Source: Enterococcus songbeiensis (GTDB lineage: Bacteria > Bacillota > Bacilli > Lactobacillales > Enterococcaceae). From it: a stretch of 64,000 nucleotides of DNA. Made by a program: the position numbers and the translations under genes. The notes under the pieces were generated by a model. That model had not been told where the DNA came from, made no database searches, and worked only from the letters and a program-made list of their open reading frames with translations. This document shows positions 26,007 to 35,978 of this stretch, in pieces; the stretch's first letter is position 1, and each line of letters starts with the position of its first letter. The stretch is from the NCBI RefSeq assembly GCF_005405265.1, contig NZ_BJDS01000010.1, positions 1-64,000 on the forward strand, in the 5' to 3' direction.

Positions 26007-26453
26007 TTATTTTAATTTTTTTTGAAATATTGTTTCTTGGTTTCCATGCATCGTTTTTTCCAAACCTATTTTCTCATAACCGAATTTTTCATACAATCCT
26101 TTTTCATCCGATACAAGATAGACCTGTCCAAAACCAATTTTTTTCAAATAGTTCTCAGAAAAAGTGAGGAGCTTTTGCGATAGTCGCTGTCCTCGATAAT
26201 CTTCAAAGACGAATACATAGCCGATAAAGGGTGTATATTGCTTTGTTTGCAATGAGTCTTGTTTCACCACGGTGCAAAAACCTACTAATTCTCCATGAAT
26301 TTTACCAACAGTGAGTCCTTCCCATTCGGTAAACGCGGAAGTATTCATTTTTTGATACAAAGATTCCCCGGCTGTCCATGAAATAGTTCTGATGGTATTG
26401 GCAAGTGTTGCCCATTCAGAAGAATTTACAGATACGAAATAAAAATCTGTCAT
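26007..26453 (-). CDS. GNAT-family N-acetyltransferase
   Basis: A 148-residue compact GNAT protein. The acetyl-CoA site is GYVFVFEDYRGQRLSQKLL (R-G-Q-R-L variant of Q/RxxGxG/A), and LYEKFGYEKIG is the usual C-terminal GNAT motif. The substrate is unknown. AAGGGAC precedes the ATG. It follows the frameshifted acetyltransferase gene by 19 nt and is probably in the same transcript. Confidence 0.8.
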   Translation of the reverse strand: MTDFYFVSVNSSEWATLANTIRTISWTAGESLYQKMNTSAFTEWEGLTVGKIHGELVGFCTVVKQDSLQTKQYTPFIGYVFVFEDYRGQRLSQKLLTFSENYLKKIGFGQVYLVSDEKGLYEKFGYEKIGLEKTMHGNQETIFQKKLK

Positions 26454-26472
26454 TTACGTTTATGTCCCTTTC

Positions 26473-27025
26473 TTAATCTCCATTTAAATCATATTGTGAT
26501 AGCTCATCTCGCAAAATTCCATACTTTACTGAGTCGAAATAGTGATTTTTCCAAAAACGAACCTTCCGAATACGACCCTCTTCTCGCATGCCACTTTTTT
26601 CACCGGCTTTTTGCATACCGATATTTCCAGACCAAGTTGTAAACCCGATATGCGGCAAATATGGATACATTTCAAAAAGCTGTTGATACCATAAACGAAG
26701 GGCAAAATGACCGATTCCTTTCCCCCAATAGTCCGCATCATAGATTGCGATTCCTATCTCTAACCATTGTTTGAGGTTTCCATCTTCCCAATAAGCTGTG
26801 ACGATTCCGACTATTTTGTTGCCGACCAACATCAGATTTCTGTGTGAATCGTTAACCGCGGTCTTTCCCCAGCCAGTAGTAAATTCTTCCCAAGTTAACA
26901 CAGAATCTTCAAAATAAGGACCATCAAATTCCATCCATTTCAAATCCGCCTTTGGTCCATAACTGACTTCCCATAGCGGTTTTAAATCCTCAGTGCCTAC
27001 TTTCTTTAGCCAAATTTTTTTCCAT
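26473..27025 (-). pseudogene. GNAT acetyltransferase gene with a frameshift in an A7 run
   Basis: A good start lies at 27025 (AGAAGGAG upstream), but its frame closes within 12 codons. If the seven-A run (27015-27021) had six, the frame would read MEKIWLKKVGTEDLKPLW and join a full GNAT protein of about 183 residues. The body has YWGKGIGHFALRLW for acetyl-CoA and GIGMQKAGEKSGM-type C-terminal features. A shorter product from TTG at 26943 would lack the first strand. The cause could be mutation, phase variation, programmed slippage or a sequencing error. Confidence 0.75.
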
Positions 27026-27103
27026 AGCAGCTCCTTCTCTTTGCTAATTTTATTCTACTATAGATTTTCATATTTTCGATAGTTCAATTTTCTTGAAAAC
27101 AAA

Positions 27104-27158
27104 AAACTCATCTTTAAAAGGACACAACAGTTACCTGTGAACTTTTAAAGATGAGTTT
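27104..27158 (-). terminator. Terminator of mnmE-mnmG
   Basis: Perfect 17-bp arms (27104-27120 and 27142-27158; core CTCATCTTTAAAAG) followed on the minus strand by TTTTTTG. It lies about 75 nt after the mnmG stop codon. Confidence 0.85.
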
Positions 27159-27198
27159 GTTTATCTTATATAAAATAGGATTGGTAGTCACTTTTAAA

Positions 27199-27214
27199 TG
27201 TTTCACATGAAACA
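27199..27214. other. parS-like ParB binding site
   Basis: TGTTTCACATGAAACA, the same one-base variant of parS as at 18483. It lies between mnmG and its terminator. Confidence 0.75.
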
Positions 27215-27230
27215 TCGACATTTCTTACCC

Positions 27231-29132
27231 TCAAGCCGTTTCCTTCGATACCTTCGCAATCTTCCCTTGTTCGATATACACCATCAAAATACTTAGATCA
27301 GCGGGGTTTACGCCGCTGATTCGGCTAGCTTGAGCGATGGTTTCGGGTTGGATCTTTTGTAGTTTTTGTTTGGCTTCTGTCGCTAAGCCGTTGATGGCAG
27401 CGTAGTCGATGTTTTCAGGAATTTTTTTGGCTTCCATTCGTTTCAACTTTTCAACTTTTTCCATGGCTTTTTTGATGTAGCCTTCATATTTGATTTGAAT
27501 TTCGACTTGTTCGACTTCTTTGTGGGTCAATTCATCGTTTTCAGGAACAAATTGCATCAATTCTTGGTAGCTGATTTCTGGTCGGCGCAAAAATTCATTA
27601 GCCAACACACCGTCTTTCAGCGGGGCAGATCCTTTGGCTTCAAGAAAAGCTTGAACCTCCGGCGTTGGTTTGATTCGAATGGTTGCTAGACGAGCAATTT
27701 CTGCTTCCACAGCGGCTTTTTTCTTCAAATACGTTTGATATTGCGGTTCTCTGACTAACCCGATTCGATGCCCCATTTCTGTTAGACGTAAATCAGCATT
27801 GTCATGGCGCAAAATCAAGCGATATTCTGCACGGGAAGTCAATAAACGATACGGTTCATTGGTTCCTTTCGTCACCAAGTCATCAATCATCACACCGATG
27901 TAGCCATCGCTGCGCTTTAAAATCATTGGGTCTTTGCCTTGTACCTTCAAACCGGCGTTGATTCCGGCAATCAGACCTTGTCCAGCCGCTTCTTCATAGC
28001 CGCTGGTACCATTGGTTTGTCCAGCAGTATAAAGATTTTCAATCAATTTGGTTTCTAATGTTGGGCGTAATTGATGAGGAACCACGACATCATATTCGAT
28101 GGCATAACCGGTTCGCATCATTTCTACTTTTTCCAATCCGGCGATTGACCGCAACATTTCCACTTGAACATCCTCCGGCATCGAGGTAGAAAGTCCTTGC
28201 ACATATACTTCTTCCGTATTCAAGCCTTCTGGTTCTAAAAATAACTGATGGCGGGGTTTATCTGCAAAACGGACGATCTTGTCTTCGATGGAAGGGCAGT
28301 ATCTAGCGCCTACTCCTTCAACGATACCAGTAAACATTGGTGCCCGATGCAAATTGGCTTGGATGATTTCATGGGTTTTTTGCCCGGTATAAGTCAACCA
28401 GCAAGGCTCTTGATCGGTTTTGTAGGCACTGTCTGGAGTGCTGTAACTAAAATGATTAGGTTCTTTGTCACCTGGCTGAATCTCGGTCACGCTGTAATCG
28501 ATCGAGCTGGATTTTACCCGTGGTGGCGTACCCGTTTTAAAACGGGCAATCTCAAAGCCCAATTCCTTCAAACTATTGGCTAAACCAACAGATGGTTGTG
28601 AATTATTGGGACCGGAAGAATATTTCAATTCTCCGATAATGATTTCTCCCCGCAAAGCGGTTCCTGCAGTGATTACCACCGCTTTTGCTCCATAACGAGC
28701 ACCGGTATTGGTGATGACCCCTTTACAGACACCTTCTTCTACGATTAGCTTTTCTGCCATTCCTTGACGTAGCGTCAAATTTTCTTCTTTTTCAATCGTA
28801 TGTTTCATTTCTGTTGCGTAGGCATGCTTGTCCGCTTGTGCCCGCAATGCGCGAACCGCTGGACCTTTTCCCGTATTCAGCATCCGCATTTGGATATAGG
28901 TCTTGTCGATATTTTTACCCATTTCGCCGCCAAGAGCATCGATTTCCCGTACGACGACTCCTTTGGCTGGACCACCGACTGACGGATTGCAGGGCATGAA
29001 CGCCACCATATCCAAATTGATCGTTAACAGCAAGGTCTTGTTGCCCATGCGCGCATTTGCCAGTGCTGCTTCTGAACCGGCATGTCCAGCACCGACAACG
29101 ATGACATCATAGGTTTCTGCTTGATATTCCAT
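27231..29132 (-). CDS. mnmG: tRNA uridine-34 modification enzyme MnmG (GidA)
   Basis: FAD protein that, with MnmE, installs carboxymethylaminomethyl groups at U34 of certain tRNAs. The FAD motif [14 protein letters not shown] is near the N-terminus, followed by [11 protein letters not shown] and the C-terminal helical domain that binds MnmE and tRNA. I start at 29132, where AAGGAGC lies 11 nt upstream; this gives 633 residues, the family norm. It is 50 nt downstream of mnmE on the same strand. Confidence 0.96.
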   Translation of the reverse strand: MEYQAETYDVIVVGAGHAGSEAALANARMGNKTLLLTINLDMVAFMPCNPSVGGPAKGVVVREIDALGGEMGKNIDKTYIQMRMLNTGKGPAVRALRAQADKHAYATEMKHTIEKEENLTLRQGMAEKLIVEEGVCKGVITNTGARYGAKAVVITAGTALRGEIIIGELKYSSGPNNSQPSVGLANSLKELGFEIARFKTGTPPRVKSSSIDYSVTEIQPGDKEPNHFSYSTPDSAYKTDQEPCWLTYTGQKTHEIIQANLHRAPMFTGIVEGVGARYCPSIEDKIVRFADKPRHQLFLEPEGLNTEEVYVQGLSTSMPEDVQVEMLRSIAGLEKVEMMRTGYAIEYDVVVPHQLRPTLETKLIENLYTAGQTNGTSGYEEAAGQGLIAGINAGLKVQGKDPMILKRSDGYIGVMIDDLVTKGTNEPYRLLTSRAEYRLILRHDNADLRLTEMGHRIGLVREPQYQTYLKKKAAVEAEIARLATIRIKPTPEVQAFLEAKGSAPLKDGVLANEFLRRPEISYQELMQFVPENDELTHKEVEQVEIQIKYEGYIKKAMEKVEKLKRMEAKKIPENIDYAAINGLATEAKQKLQKIQPETIAQASRISGVNPADLSILMVYIEQGKIAKVSKETA

Positions 29133-29182
29133 AAATTTCTTTTGCTCCTTTTTTGGGTGAACTGTTTTATCGTTTTTTGCGA

Positions 29183-30580
29183 CTATTTTCCTAAACAAAA
29201 TTGACTGAATAATTGGGTAATCAACTCGTCTTGTACACTATCCCCGACGATTTCTCCCAAATAATCCCAACAACGGGTCATGTCGATCTGCACCAAGTCC
29301 ACCGGCATTCCCAGAGCAATTCCGCTGCTGACTTCGCCAAGAGCTTGACTGGCTTTTTCCAGCAATGCGATATGACGTGTGTTGGAAACATAAGAAGCAT
29401 CCTTATCCCCGGTCTGTCCGGCAAAAAATAACGAAGCGATGGCTTGCTCTAATTGATCTAAGCCAGTATTTTCAATAACGGAAATGGTCAAGATGGTATC
29501 TGATTCTGTATATTTAGCCAATTCCGCAGCATCTAGCTGACTTGGCAAATCGGTTTTATTCAGCAAAATAATGCGTTTGCTTGCTTGCGTCAGTGTCAGT
29601 AATTCTCGATCTTCTTTGGTCAGTACCTCGCTTTGATTCAAGACCAATAAAACCAGATCTGCCTCCTTCAAGGCTTTTTTGCTGCGTTCCACTCCGATTT
29701 TTTCCACTTGATCTTGTGTCTCACGAATGCCTGCCGTATCCACCAGTTTCAATGGCACACCGCGAACATTAACGTATTCTTCGATGACATCACGGGTCGT
29801 TCCTTCAATATCCGTGACGATTGCCTTTTCTTCCTTTAAAAGTAAATTCAATAAACTTGATTTTCCGACGTTCGGTCGACCAATAATAGCTGTGCTGAGT
29901 CCCTCCCGCAAAATTTTTCCTTGTTGGGCGGTCACTAATAATTCCTGAATTTGTCCTTGAACTTGAGTTGCTTTTTCCTGTAATAGTTTAGTGGTCAGTT
30001 CCTCCACATCATCATATTCGGGATAGTCGATATTTACTTCAACTTGTGCCAAAGTTTCCAGAATTTCCTGCCGCAAAGCTCGAATCAAATGAGAAAGATT
30101 GCCATCCAATTGATTCAACGCCAAATTCATTGCTTTATCGGTCTTTGCTCGAATCAGATCCATCACCGCTTCTGCCTGTGACAGGTCGACACGACCATTT
30201 AAAAAGGCCCGCTTGGTAAATTCTCCCGGTTCGGCTAACCGAGCACCCTGCCGCAATAAGAGCTGCAACATTTGATTCACCACAACGATTCCGCCGTGAC
30301 AATTAATCTCAACCACATCTTCTCGCGTAAAGGTTTTGGGTGCCCGCATCACGGAAACCATCACTTCATCTAAAAGCTGGTCATTTTGCGGATCAACGAT
30401 ATGTCCATAATGAATCGTATGCGTTGCCACGTCTTGCAGGTGTTTGCTGCCAGAACGATAGACCTCACCGGCAATCTTGATGGCATCCTCTCCGCTTAAA
30501 CGTACGATGCTGATAGCACCTTCTCCCGGCGGTGTCGAAATTGCGGCGATCGTATCAAATTCTTTCGTAATTTCAGCCAT
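29183..30580 (-). CDS. mnmE: tRNA modification GTPase MnmE (TrmE)
   Basis: GTPase partner of MnmG. It has an N-terminal formyl-THF-binding domain (about 1-120), a helical domain, an inserted G domain with [19 protein letters not shown] and NKTD, and the C-terminal catalytic end FCLGK. The ATG at 30580 has AAGGAG 6 nt upstream and gives 465 residues; an earlier in-frame ATG overlaps the promoter -10 and is rejected. The leader contains an intrinsic terminator, so expression is probably attenuated. Confidence 0.96.
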   Translation of the reverse strand: MAEITKEFDTIAAISTPPGEGAISIVRLSGEDAIKIAGEVYRSGSKHLQDVATHTIHYGHIVDPQNDQLLDEVMVSVMRAPKTFTREDVVEINCHGGIVVVNQMLQLLLRQGARLAEPGEFTKRAFLNGRVDLSQAEAVMDLIRAKTDKAMNLALNQLDGNLSHLIRALRQEILETLAQVEVNIDYPEYDDVEELTTKLLQEKATQVQGQIQELLVTAQQGKILREGLSTAIIGRPNVGKSSLLNLLLKEEKAIVTDIEGTTRDVIEEYVNVRGVPLKLVDTAGIRETQDQVEKIGVERSKKALKEADLVLLVLNQSEVLTKEDRELLTLTQASKRIILLNKTDLPSQLDAAELAKYTESDTILTISVIENTGLDQLEQAIASLFFAGQTGDKDASYVSNTRHIALLEKASQALGEVSSGIALGMPVDLVQIDMTRCWDYLGEIVGDSVQDELITQLFSQFCLGK

Positions 30581-30601
30581 TTTCTTCTCCTTCGCACAAA
30601 A

Positions 30602-30649
30602 AAAGTGCCTACTCCACCCTTTGAGAAAACAGGGTAGACTCTGCACTTT
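30602..30649 (-). terminator. Intrinsic terminator inside the mnmE leader
   Basis: AAAGTGC...AGTCTACCCT pairs with AGGGTGGAGT...GCACTTT and is followed on the minus strand by seven U, ending 15 nt before the ribosome site of mnmE. The mnmE promoter is upstream of it, so transcripts must pass it to reach mnmE. Confidence 0.7.
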
Positions 30650-30678
30650 GACTGCTTGTCTGATTAAATTCTGGTCAT

Positions 30679-30707
30679 AGATTAGCATAATTTCAAGGGT
30701 TATGCAA
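30679..30707 (-). promoter_or_regulatory. mnmE promoter
   Basis: -35 TTGCAT (30702-30707), a 17-nt spacer, extended -10 TGCTAATCT (TAATCT 30679-30684). It starts a leader of about 90 nt that contains the attenuator. Confidence 0.6.
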
Positions 30708-30786
30708 GTTTGTCGAAAAAAATTGCATCATTCTTTATTTCTTAGTTTATTCCTTTATTATAGAAGCTTTCTGTATCCTTATGTAC

Positions 30787-30834
30787 AACAATCAGCTTTT
30801 GCAGTCAAACTGACGGAAACAAAAGCTGATTGTT
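30787..30834 (-). terminator. 3' hairpin of the tyr operon
   Basis: 15-bp arms AACAATCAGCTTTTG/CAAAAGCTGATTGTT with an inner GTCA/TGAC pair. On the minus strand it is not followed by a T run, so it may protect the mRNA end or work only weakly as a terminator. On the plus strand the following tract is more T-rich. Confidence 0.5.
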
Positions 30835-30853
30835 TCTTTACTTTATTGGCTTC

Positions 30854-32236
30854 CTATTTCCCCACCATATGAGGATTGGTTCGCCGTTGATTTAACAAAA
30901 ATCCAGTAAATATAGTCAAAATTGGTGCCAGTAATGGGAAAAATGCAAAAGGCAGGTACTGAACCGCACCAACTTTCAACGTGCCCATAATAAAGGTTCC
31001 ACTGACTCCCCACGGAATCAGGGCGTTAACTGCCGCTCCCGCATCCGCAATGGTTCGGGACAGATATTTCCCCTCCAGATCGGCTTCTTCAAAAGAATGC
31101 TTGAACGTTTCTCCCGGCAAAATAATCGACAAATATTGTTCACCGACGATTACATTGATACCGATACTGCTGATAGCAGTAAACCCAATCAAACGAGAAG
31201 GACGATCCATCGCTTTTTTTAATTTATCAATAAGTGTCGCTACGATTTGATATTCCAACAACAAACCGCCTAAAGCCAGCGCCAAAAGAATCAAACTGAC
31301 GGAACTGAGCATGCTGACGATACCACCACGGGAAAACAACGCATCCAGCTTGGCATCTGACGTATGGGCGATAAATCCATTCATCAAAATATTGGCTGTT
31401 TTAGTAACCGTGAGTTGCGGATTGTGAATAAAAGATAATACCACCGCTGAAGTCGATCCCAACAACAATGTAGGAATTGCGGGAATTTTTTTGATTGCTC
31501 CAAAAAATAAAATCAGCAGTGGAATCATCGTCCATGGTGAAATCCAGAAATTAGTCTGAATCGTGTGGATCATCTGATCTACACTTGCCAAATTGGCTGT
31601 ATGGCTAGTGTGTCCTAAGACTATATAAAGGACCACACTCAAAAGAAACGCTGGCAAATCAGTAAACCGCATATTTGCGATATGTTCAAATAAATTGACG
31701 TGACCGATTCCGGCAGCCAAGTTGGTGGTATCTGACAATGGAGAAACATTATTTCCTAAAAAAGCACCGGAAACAATCGCTCCTGCTGTCAGCGCATCAT
31801 TGAACCCCAGAATGTGTCCAATCCCCAAAAAAGCAATGCCGATGGTAGAAATCGTTGTAAAGGAGCTGCCGACAGTGACGCCCACAATTCCGCAAACAAC
31901 AAAGACTGTTGGGATAAAGAAACGTACAGAGATCAATTGAAAACCGTAGACCATAATCGTTGGGATTGTTCCAGCTAAAATCCAAGAAGCTACTAACACA
32001 CCGATTAACATAAAGATAATGATGGGAATGATTCCCGGCGTGATTCCTTTCGTAATTCCCCCATGAATCTCATCCCAACTATACCCGCGAAACCGTCCGT
32101 AAAATAACAACAACATGAAAACGACCAAAATCGGGATATGGGGAGTCAGATGAAAGCCGATAATAGAAATACCTAGTATAGCCAGCATTAAGAAAAGCAA
32201 AATAACGCTCTCTTTGATGGTATGATTCTTTTTCAA
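30854..32236 (-). CDS. nhaC: NhaC-type Na+/H+ antiporter
   Basis: A 460-residue membrane protein of the NhaC family with about 12 helices and typical motifs (GVTVGSSFTTISTIGIAF, SGAFLGNNVSPLSDTTNL, IPWGVSG). The start is TTG at 32236: AAGGAGG is 8 nt upstream, while an earlier TTG at 32287 has no site. It is the last gene of the tyramine operon, as in other enterococci, where it probably helps ion and pH balance during tyrosine decarboxylation. The gap from tyrP holds a hairpin. Confidence 0.88.
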   Translation of the reverse strand: MKKNHTIKESVILLFLMLAILGISIIGFHLTPHIPILVVFMLLLFYGRFRGYSWDEIHGGITKGITPGIIPIIIFMLIGVLVASWILAGTIPTIMVYGFQLISVRFFIPTVFVVCGIVGVTVGSSFTTISTIGIAFLGIGHILGFNDALTAGAIVSGAFLGNNVSPLSDTTNLAAGIGHVNLFEHIANMRFTDLPAFLLSVVLYIVLGHTSHTANLASVDQMIHTIQTNFWISPWTMIPLLILFFGAIKKIPAIPTLLLGSTSAVVLSFIHNPQLTVTKTANILMNGFIAHTSDAKLDALFSRGGIVSMLSSVSLILLALALGGLLLEYQIVATLIDKLKKAMDRPSRLIGFTAISSIGINVIVGEQYLSIILPGETFKHSFEEADLEGKYLSRTIADAGAAVNALIPWGVSGTFIMGTLKVGAVQYLPFAFFPLLAPILTIFTGFLLNQRRTNPHMVGK

Positions 32237-32260
32237 TTTGATGTCCTCCTTCCATTGAAA

Positions 32261-32302
32261 ACGACAAGGCCGCTGAACTTTTTTCAAGCAGGACCTTGTC
32301 GT
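32261..32302 (-). terminator. Hairpin between tyrP and nhaC
   Basis: ACGACAAGG/CCTTGTCGT (9 bp) with a long loop, followed by TTTC on the minus strand. It is probably a partial terminator or processing site that lowers nhaC relative to tyrP. Confidence 0.5.
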
Positions 32303-32307
32303 ATTTT

Positions 32308-33759
32308 TTAGTGACTATGAGAAACCTTTGAGTAATCCTCTGTCGATTTTTCTACATCGGATTGCCAAGACTGTTTCTTGAAGCCGTTGATTATCAATGG
32401 AATAACGAACATCACGATGGCAATGATCGCAACCAGTAAAGCATTTTGCAGTGTCGCTGTGCCTAACGTTGCAAAAGCGACTACCACGATTGAAAAGAGC
32501 AGCATACAGCTGACGATCCACGCCATCGTATTGCCGGTTTTACCGATACGATAAGGACGAGCCAAATCTGGTTGTTGACGGCGCATTTCCAGTAATGAAA
32601 TGGCAATCAAAACATACACGATACAATAAATGATGGTGGTGGCATTGGTCAATGTCAGAAAAACTTCGCTGACATCATCCATTACTCCATAAAGCAGTGC
32701 AAACAACGAAATTACAACAGATTGCGTCAATACGACATTTTTTGATACGCCATATTTGTTTTCTTTATGAAAGCCGAATTTAGGTGGTAAAAAGCCTTCT
32801 CGTGCCACTTGGATGATGGTTTTTGATGGACCTGTGACCCATGCAGAGAGTTGTAGCAAAACACCAAGAAAGACCATGAAACTAAAAATATTGCCGATAA
32901 TCGTTGGCAAACCTAAAATTTTACAATAAATCAAGATGGGTTGCGTAATATTTGCTAGTTCCATTTTGCCATTTGGTACGACATTTGCTACTAGCAAAGC
33001 ATTGATCACATTCAACAATACCAAACCGATTAAAGCGGCAAAAACGCCCTTCGTGTAGTTTTTCGTGGAATCTTTTAATCTTGGCATATAGACCGAGCTC
33101 ATTTCGATTCCGACAAAAATAAAGGTGATACCGGCTAAATATTTCAATGAATCCATATGTTGTAAATCTGGAAGAACCTTCGACCAAGAAAATGCGCCAA
33201 GATAACCGTTAGAAACCAGACCTACTTTAAATGCGGAGAACAGACCGAGAATAAACATTACTGCAACTGGAATATAAACCCCCAGCCAAACACCAATATT
33301 CCCGCCGACTTTTGCCATATCAAATTTTAAATTCAGTACTGTAATAATCCAATAAATAACTAGAATACTTGCTAAAACAAACCAATGATTGTTTCCAAGT
33401 TCTTGGTTGCCGATTGTATTGCCCAGCAAAGGGCCTAATGTTGAAGCGACCATGACCATTCCGGGGAACATTTGCACCCAAAGCAACCATGCAACAACAA
33501 ATCCCCATTTGCTGCCTAATGCTGTTTTCACCCACAATTGTGGACCACCTTCTTGTGGCAGCATCGTAGAAAGTTCGCCGGAAATCATGGAGATAGGACC
33601 AGCAAAAAATAACACAGCAAAAATAGAGTAGAAAATCAATGTCCACCCGACTGCTGCGAGAGTCGGTATACTGCGGACTGTTGCACATAAGGCCATCGTT
33701 AACCCGATAAAGGTACCTAGACCGATTTTATTGATAGATGATTGACTCACTGTTGACAT
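32308..33759 (-). CDS. tyrP: Tyrosine/tyramine antiporter (APC family)
   Basis: A 483-residue amino-acid permease with about 12 membrane helices, placed directly after tdc. It should import tyrosine in exchange for tyramine, which makes decarboxylation electrogenic and deacidifying. The ATG at 33759 abuts AGGAGG with no gap; the GTG three codons later (33750) has ideal 9-nt spacing and may be the true start, giving a protein that begins MSQSSINKIG. That AGGAGG is one arm of a perfect hairpin. Confidence 0.9.
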   Translation of the reverse strand: MSTVSQSSINKIGLGTFIGLTMALCATVRSIPTLAAVGWTLIFYSIFAVLFFAGPISMISGELSTMLPQEGGPQLWVKTALGSKWGFVVAWLLWVQMFPGMVMVASTLGPLLGNTIGNQELGNNHWFVLASILVIYWIITVLNLKFDMAKVGGNIGVWLGVYIPVAVMFILGLFSAFKVGLVSNGYLGAFSWSKVLPDLQHMDSLKYLAGITFIFVGIEMSSVYMPRLKDSTKNYTKGVFAALIGLVLLNVINALLVANVVPNGKMELANITQPILIYCKILGLPTIIGNIFSFMVFLGVLLQLSAWVTGPSKTIIQVAREGFLPPKFGFHKENKYGVSKNVVLTQSVVISLFALLYGVMDDVSEVFLTLTNATTIIYCIVYVLIAISLLEMRRQQPDLARPYRIGKTGNTMAWIVSCMLLFSIVVVAFATLGTATLQNALLVAIIAIVMFVIPLIINGFKKQSWQSDVEKSTEDYSKVSHSH

Positions 33760-33810
33760 CCTCCTAGAAAATAGGAGGCTGCAGCCAGTGAAGAAAAACT
33801 GGTTGCAGCC
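33760..33810 (-). promoter_or_regulatory. tdc-tyrP intercistronic hairpins hiding the tyrP ribosome site
   Basis: A 13-bp stem GGCTGCAaCCAGT/ACTGGCTGCAGCC (33777-33810) is followed by CCTCCTA-TTTTC-TAGGAGG (33760-33778), whose right arm is the tyrP Shine-Dalgarno. The two hairpins share the bases 33777-33778, so they compete slightly. This suggests translational control of tyrP. Confidence 0.55.
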
Positions 33811-33819
33811 TCGAATTAG

Positions 33820-35688
33820 TTATTTTACAGCTAATAATTCGTCTGCGTAAATTTTTTCCAGTTTTTCTTGAAGAGCCGCTTTGATTTTGCCGGCGTATTC
33901 CTCAAAATTTTCGGCTTGGTTCATGTAAGGTGTCATCACGCTGGCCCGTAAAACCGTTACTTTGCCGGCGCGCTTCCATTCTGCATCTGAAAAACCAAGC
34001 TGATTCACAAATTTCAATGGGCTATCGCCATAATCAGGAATCGCAAAATCAGTATGTGAAGTCAAAAATTCATTGCCATAAATACTTCCTTTGACGTAGG
34101 AAGAATAATCATAGATATCATGATTTAGTTTGTTCATCGCTTCTAAATCGTCCACGCCTTTTTCTTTAAAGACATAATCCACCATGTTGAAATCAGGATA
34201 CGTCAACGGATGAACTTCGATTTCTTTATCCCCAACTGTAAAGGACAGGTTATTCAAGAAATTGAAGAAACGATGTGCGCCTTCGATGGAAGCTCCCATC
34301 AGTTTGCCATACCCATGAATGTTCAATGGCAATACATGATGCGCCGCCCAAACGCTGGCAGCCGTTGCACCGGCTTTTGATCCTTCCAAAATATAGGCAC
34401 CTAAAAGAGCAGGAATGTCTGCGCCTTTTTCAAAGACATAGGTTGCAAAATACGAAATAACATCCCGCATCCGGATATCTTGAATCACGATACCACCGGC
34501 TGAATAAGGAACGTACCCCATTTTATGGGGATCGATTGTTACAGATTCTGCTTCTTCAATGGCTTTGTAGGCTTCATATACTTCTTTCAAGATATAATTT
34601 TTATTTTCAGTGAAGACGCCATTTTGATAATGAACATCTTTTAATTCTTCAAATGGGATAAAGTCATTGTTTTCATCCAAGAAAATTGCCCGACCATAGC
34701 CGCCGTATGCTGCATCAACATGCAAATAGAAGTAAAGTCCTTCTTTTTCAAGAGCATGGCGCAAAGCAACAATTTTGTCGATGCCGTCAATGGCCCCTTC
34801 TTCGGTAGAACCAACCACACCAACCACACCTAAAATCGGTGTTTTTTCTGCGGTCAGTTGACGGATGATTCGTTCCAGCTCATGGATATCCATCCGGTAA
34901 TTGTGATCCACAGGAACCGGAATGACTTGATCTAATCCAACACCGATAATATCGGCGGCCTTCAACCAAGAATAGTGCTTGGTTTGTGGAACCAGCCATT
35001 TTCCTAATTTTTCTAAATGTTTGCCGCTGCGGGCAGAATGAGCTTTGATCTCATCGATTTTTTCTGGAACAGAATCTAATAAATCCATGATTTTTCTGGT
35101 AGGCATATTCAGCAATTCCCAATCGCTTTTGCCAGAAACAAGTTCTGGTGCGACTTCTTTCATCGCAAGCGGTAAGGATTTGATATTGCGGGCGTACCAT
35201 AAGCCTTCTAAATTGGCTAATGAACCATCGGCAACGATGTGTCCCCAACCATTTTTGTAGCTCATCAAATGAGCAAATTCATGGCCGACTTCTTCTTCCA
35301 TTTGACTCGTTGCAGGAGAAGATTCGTAAGCGACGTTGTTCCCGTTCCATAGCATCGCGAAGTTGTATGCTAGTAACGATGGCATCAAGGTTTCTGAATT
35401 CATGTGTCCCCAGTAACGCCCTGCATTATGCCATGGAACTGAGTGCGTCCGCATCCGCATGGAAATTTCGGATAGAACGTCTTTCATTTGGTTCACAGTG
35501 TTTTCGTAACTCTTTGAACTTTTTTCCTCTGGTGTGATGATGGGCATATCTTGTGGCATGTAATTTTGACGCCATCCGAGATGCTCATCCACCAATTCAT
35601 TCAACAAAGCTTTATAGAGTTGGCCGTTCTCAGCTTTGTCACCAATGAATAGTGCGTGCAAGTTTAGATCATTTGACTTATCAGTCAT
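33820..35688 (-). CDS. tdc: Tyrosine decarboxylase
   Basis: Pyridoxal-phosphate enzyme converting tyrosine to tyramine and CO2, using up a proton. The PLP lysine lies in [14 protein letters not shown] near residue 389, and the substrate loop [12 protein letters not shown] is intact. At 622 residues it matches enterococcal and lactobacillar tyrosine decarboxylases, which are longer than plant or animal enzymes. AGGAGGGG precedes the ATG by 6 nt. It has its own promoter region downstream of the tyrS terminator and is followed by tyrP and nhaC. Confidence 0.96.
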   Translation of the reverse strand: MTDKSNDLNLHALFIGDKAENGQLYKALLNELVDEHLGWRQNYMPQDMPIITPEEKSSKSYENTVNQMKDVLSEISMRMRTHSVPWHNAGRYWGHMNSETLMPSLLAYNFAMLWNGNNVAYESSPATSQMEEEVGHEFAHLMSYKNGWGHIVADGSLANLEGLWYARNIKSLPLAMKEVAPELVSGKSDWELLNMPTRKIMDLLDSVPEKIDEIKAHSARSGKHLEKLGKWLVPQTKHYSWLKAADIIGVGLDQVIPVPVDHNYRMDIHELERIIRQLTAEKTPILGVVGVVGSTEEGAIDGIDKIVALRHALEKEGLYFYLHVDAAYGGYGRAIFLDENNDFIPFEELKDVHYQNGVFTENKNYILKEVYEAYKAIEEAESVTIDPHKMGYVPYSAGGIVIQDIRMRDVISYFATYVFEKGADIPALLGAYILEGSKAGATAASVWAAHHVLPLNIHGYGKLMGASIEGAHRFFNFLNNLSFTVGDKEIEVHPLTYPDFNMVDYVFKEKGVDDLEAMNKLNHDIYDYSSYVKGSIYGNEFLTSHTDFAIPDYGDSPLKFVNQLGFSDAEWKRAGKVTVLRASVMTPYMNQAENFEEYAGKIKAALQEKLEKIYADELLAVK

Positions 35689-35783
35689 AATGAACCCCTC
35701 CTAAAAAAATATTTTAAATTTTGTCGTTGCCTAGATTACACCTGTTATGGAGGACTGTAAACCAAAATCCGAACATTAATCTC

Positions 35784-35828
35784 ATTATATTTTAATTTTA
35801 AGCTATTTTCTCAATTGTACCTACAATT
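35784..35828 (-). promoter_or_regulatory. tdc promoter with an upstream palindrome
   Basis: -10 TATAAT (35784-35789). The perfect inverted repeat AATTGTA-CC-TACAATT (35813-35828) is centred about 43 nt before the expected start, the position of an activator site replacing a weak -35. The mRNA would have about 90 nt of leader. The activator is unknown. Confidence 0.5.
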
Positions 35829-35843
35829 ATGAAAAATTAAAAA

Positions 35844-35875
35844 GGGAGGAAATTTGCAGATGCAAATTTCCTCCC
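35844..35875 (-). terminator. Terminator of tyrS
   Basis: 15-bp arms GGGAGGAAATTTGCA/TGCAAATTTCCTCCC with a 2-nt loop, followed on the minus strand by TTTTT. It separates tyrS from tdc. Confidence 0.85.
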
Positions 35876-35978
35876 AAGTTTGTATTAACGACGATCGCCG
35901 CTCTTTTTTTAGGATGGGTTCCTATATGGGAATTCTTTCATTCTCTCCCAGTTTCTCATGGGAAAAAATTACTAAATT

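Noticed and set aside
20453-27100. A genomic island or defence island
   Set aside because: The stretch is rich in small and decayed genes, but no integrase, transposase, attachment repeat or defence-family gene is visible.
30581-30688. An earlier in-frame ATG for mnmE giving 36 extra residues
   Set aside because: That ATG overlaps the promoter -10 and the extension passes through the leader terminator; the ATG at 30580 has the ribosome site and family length.
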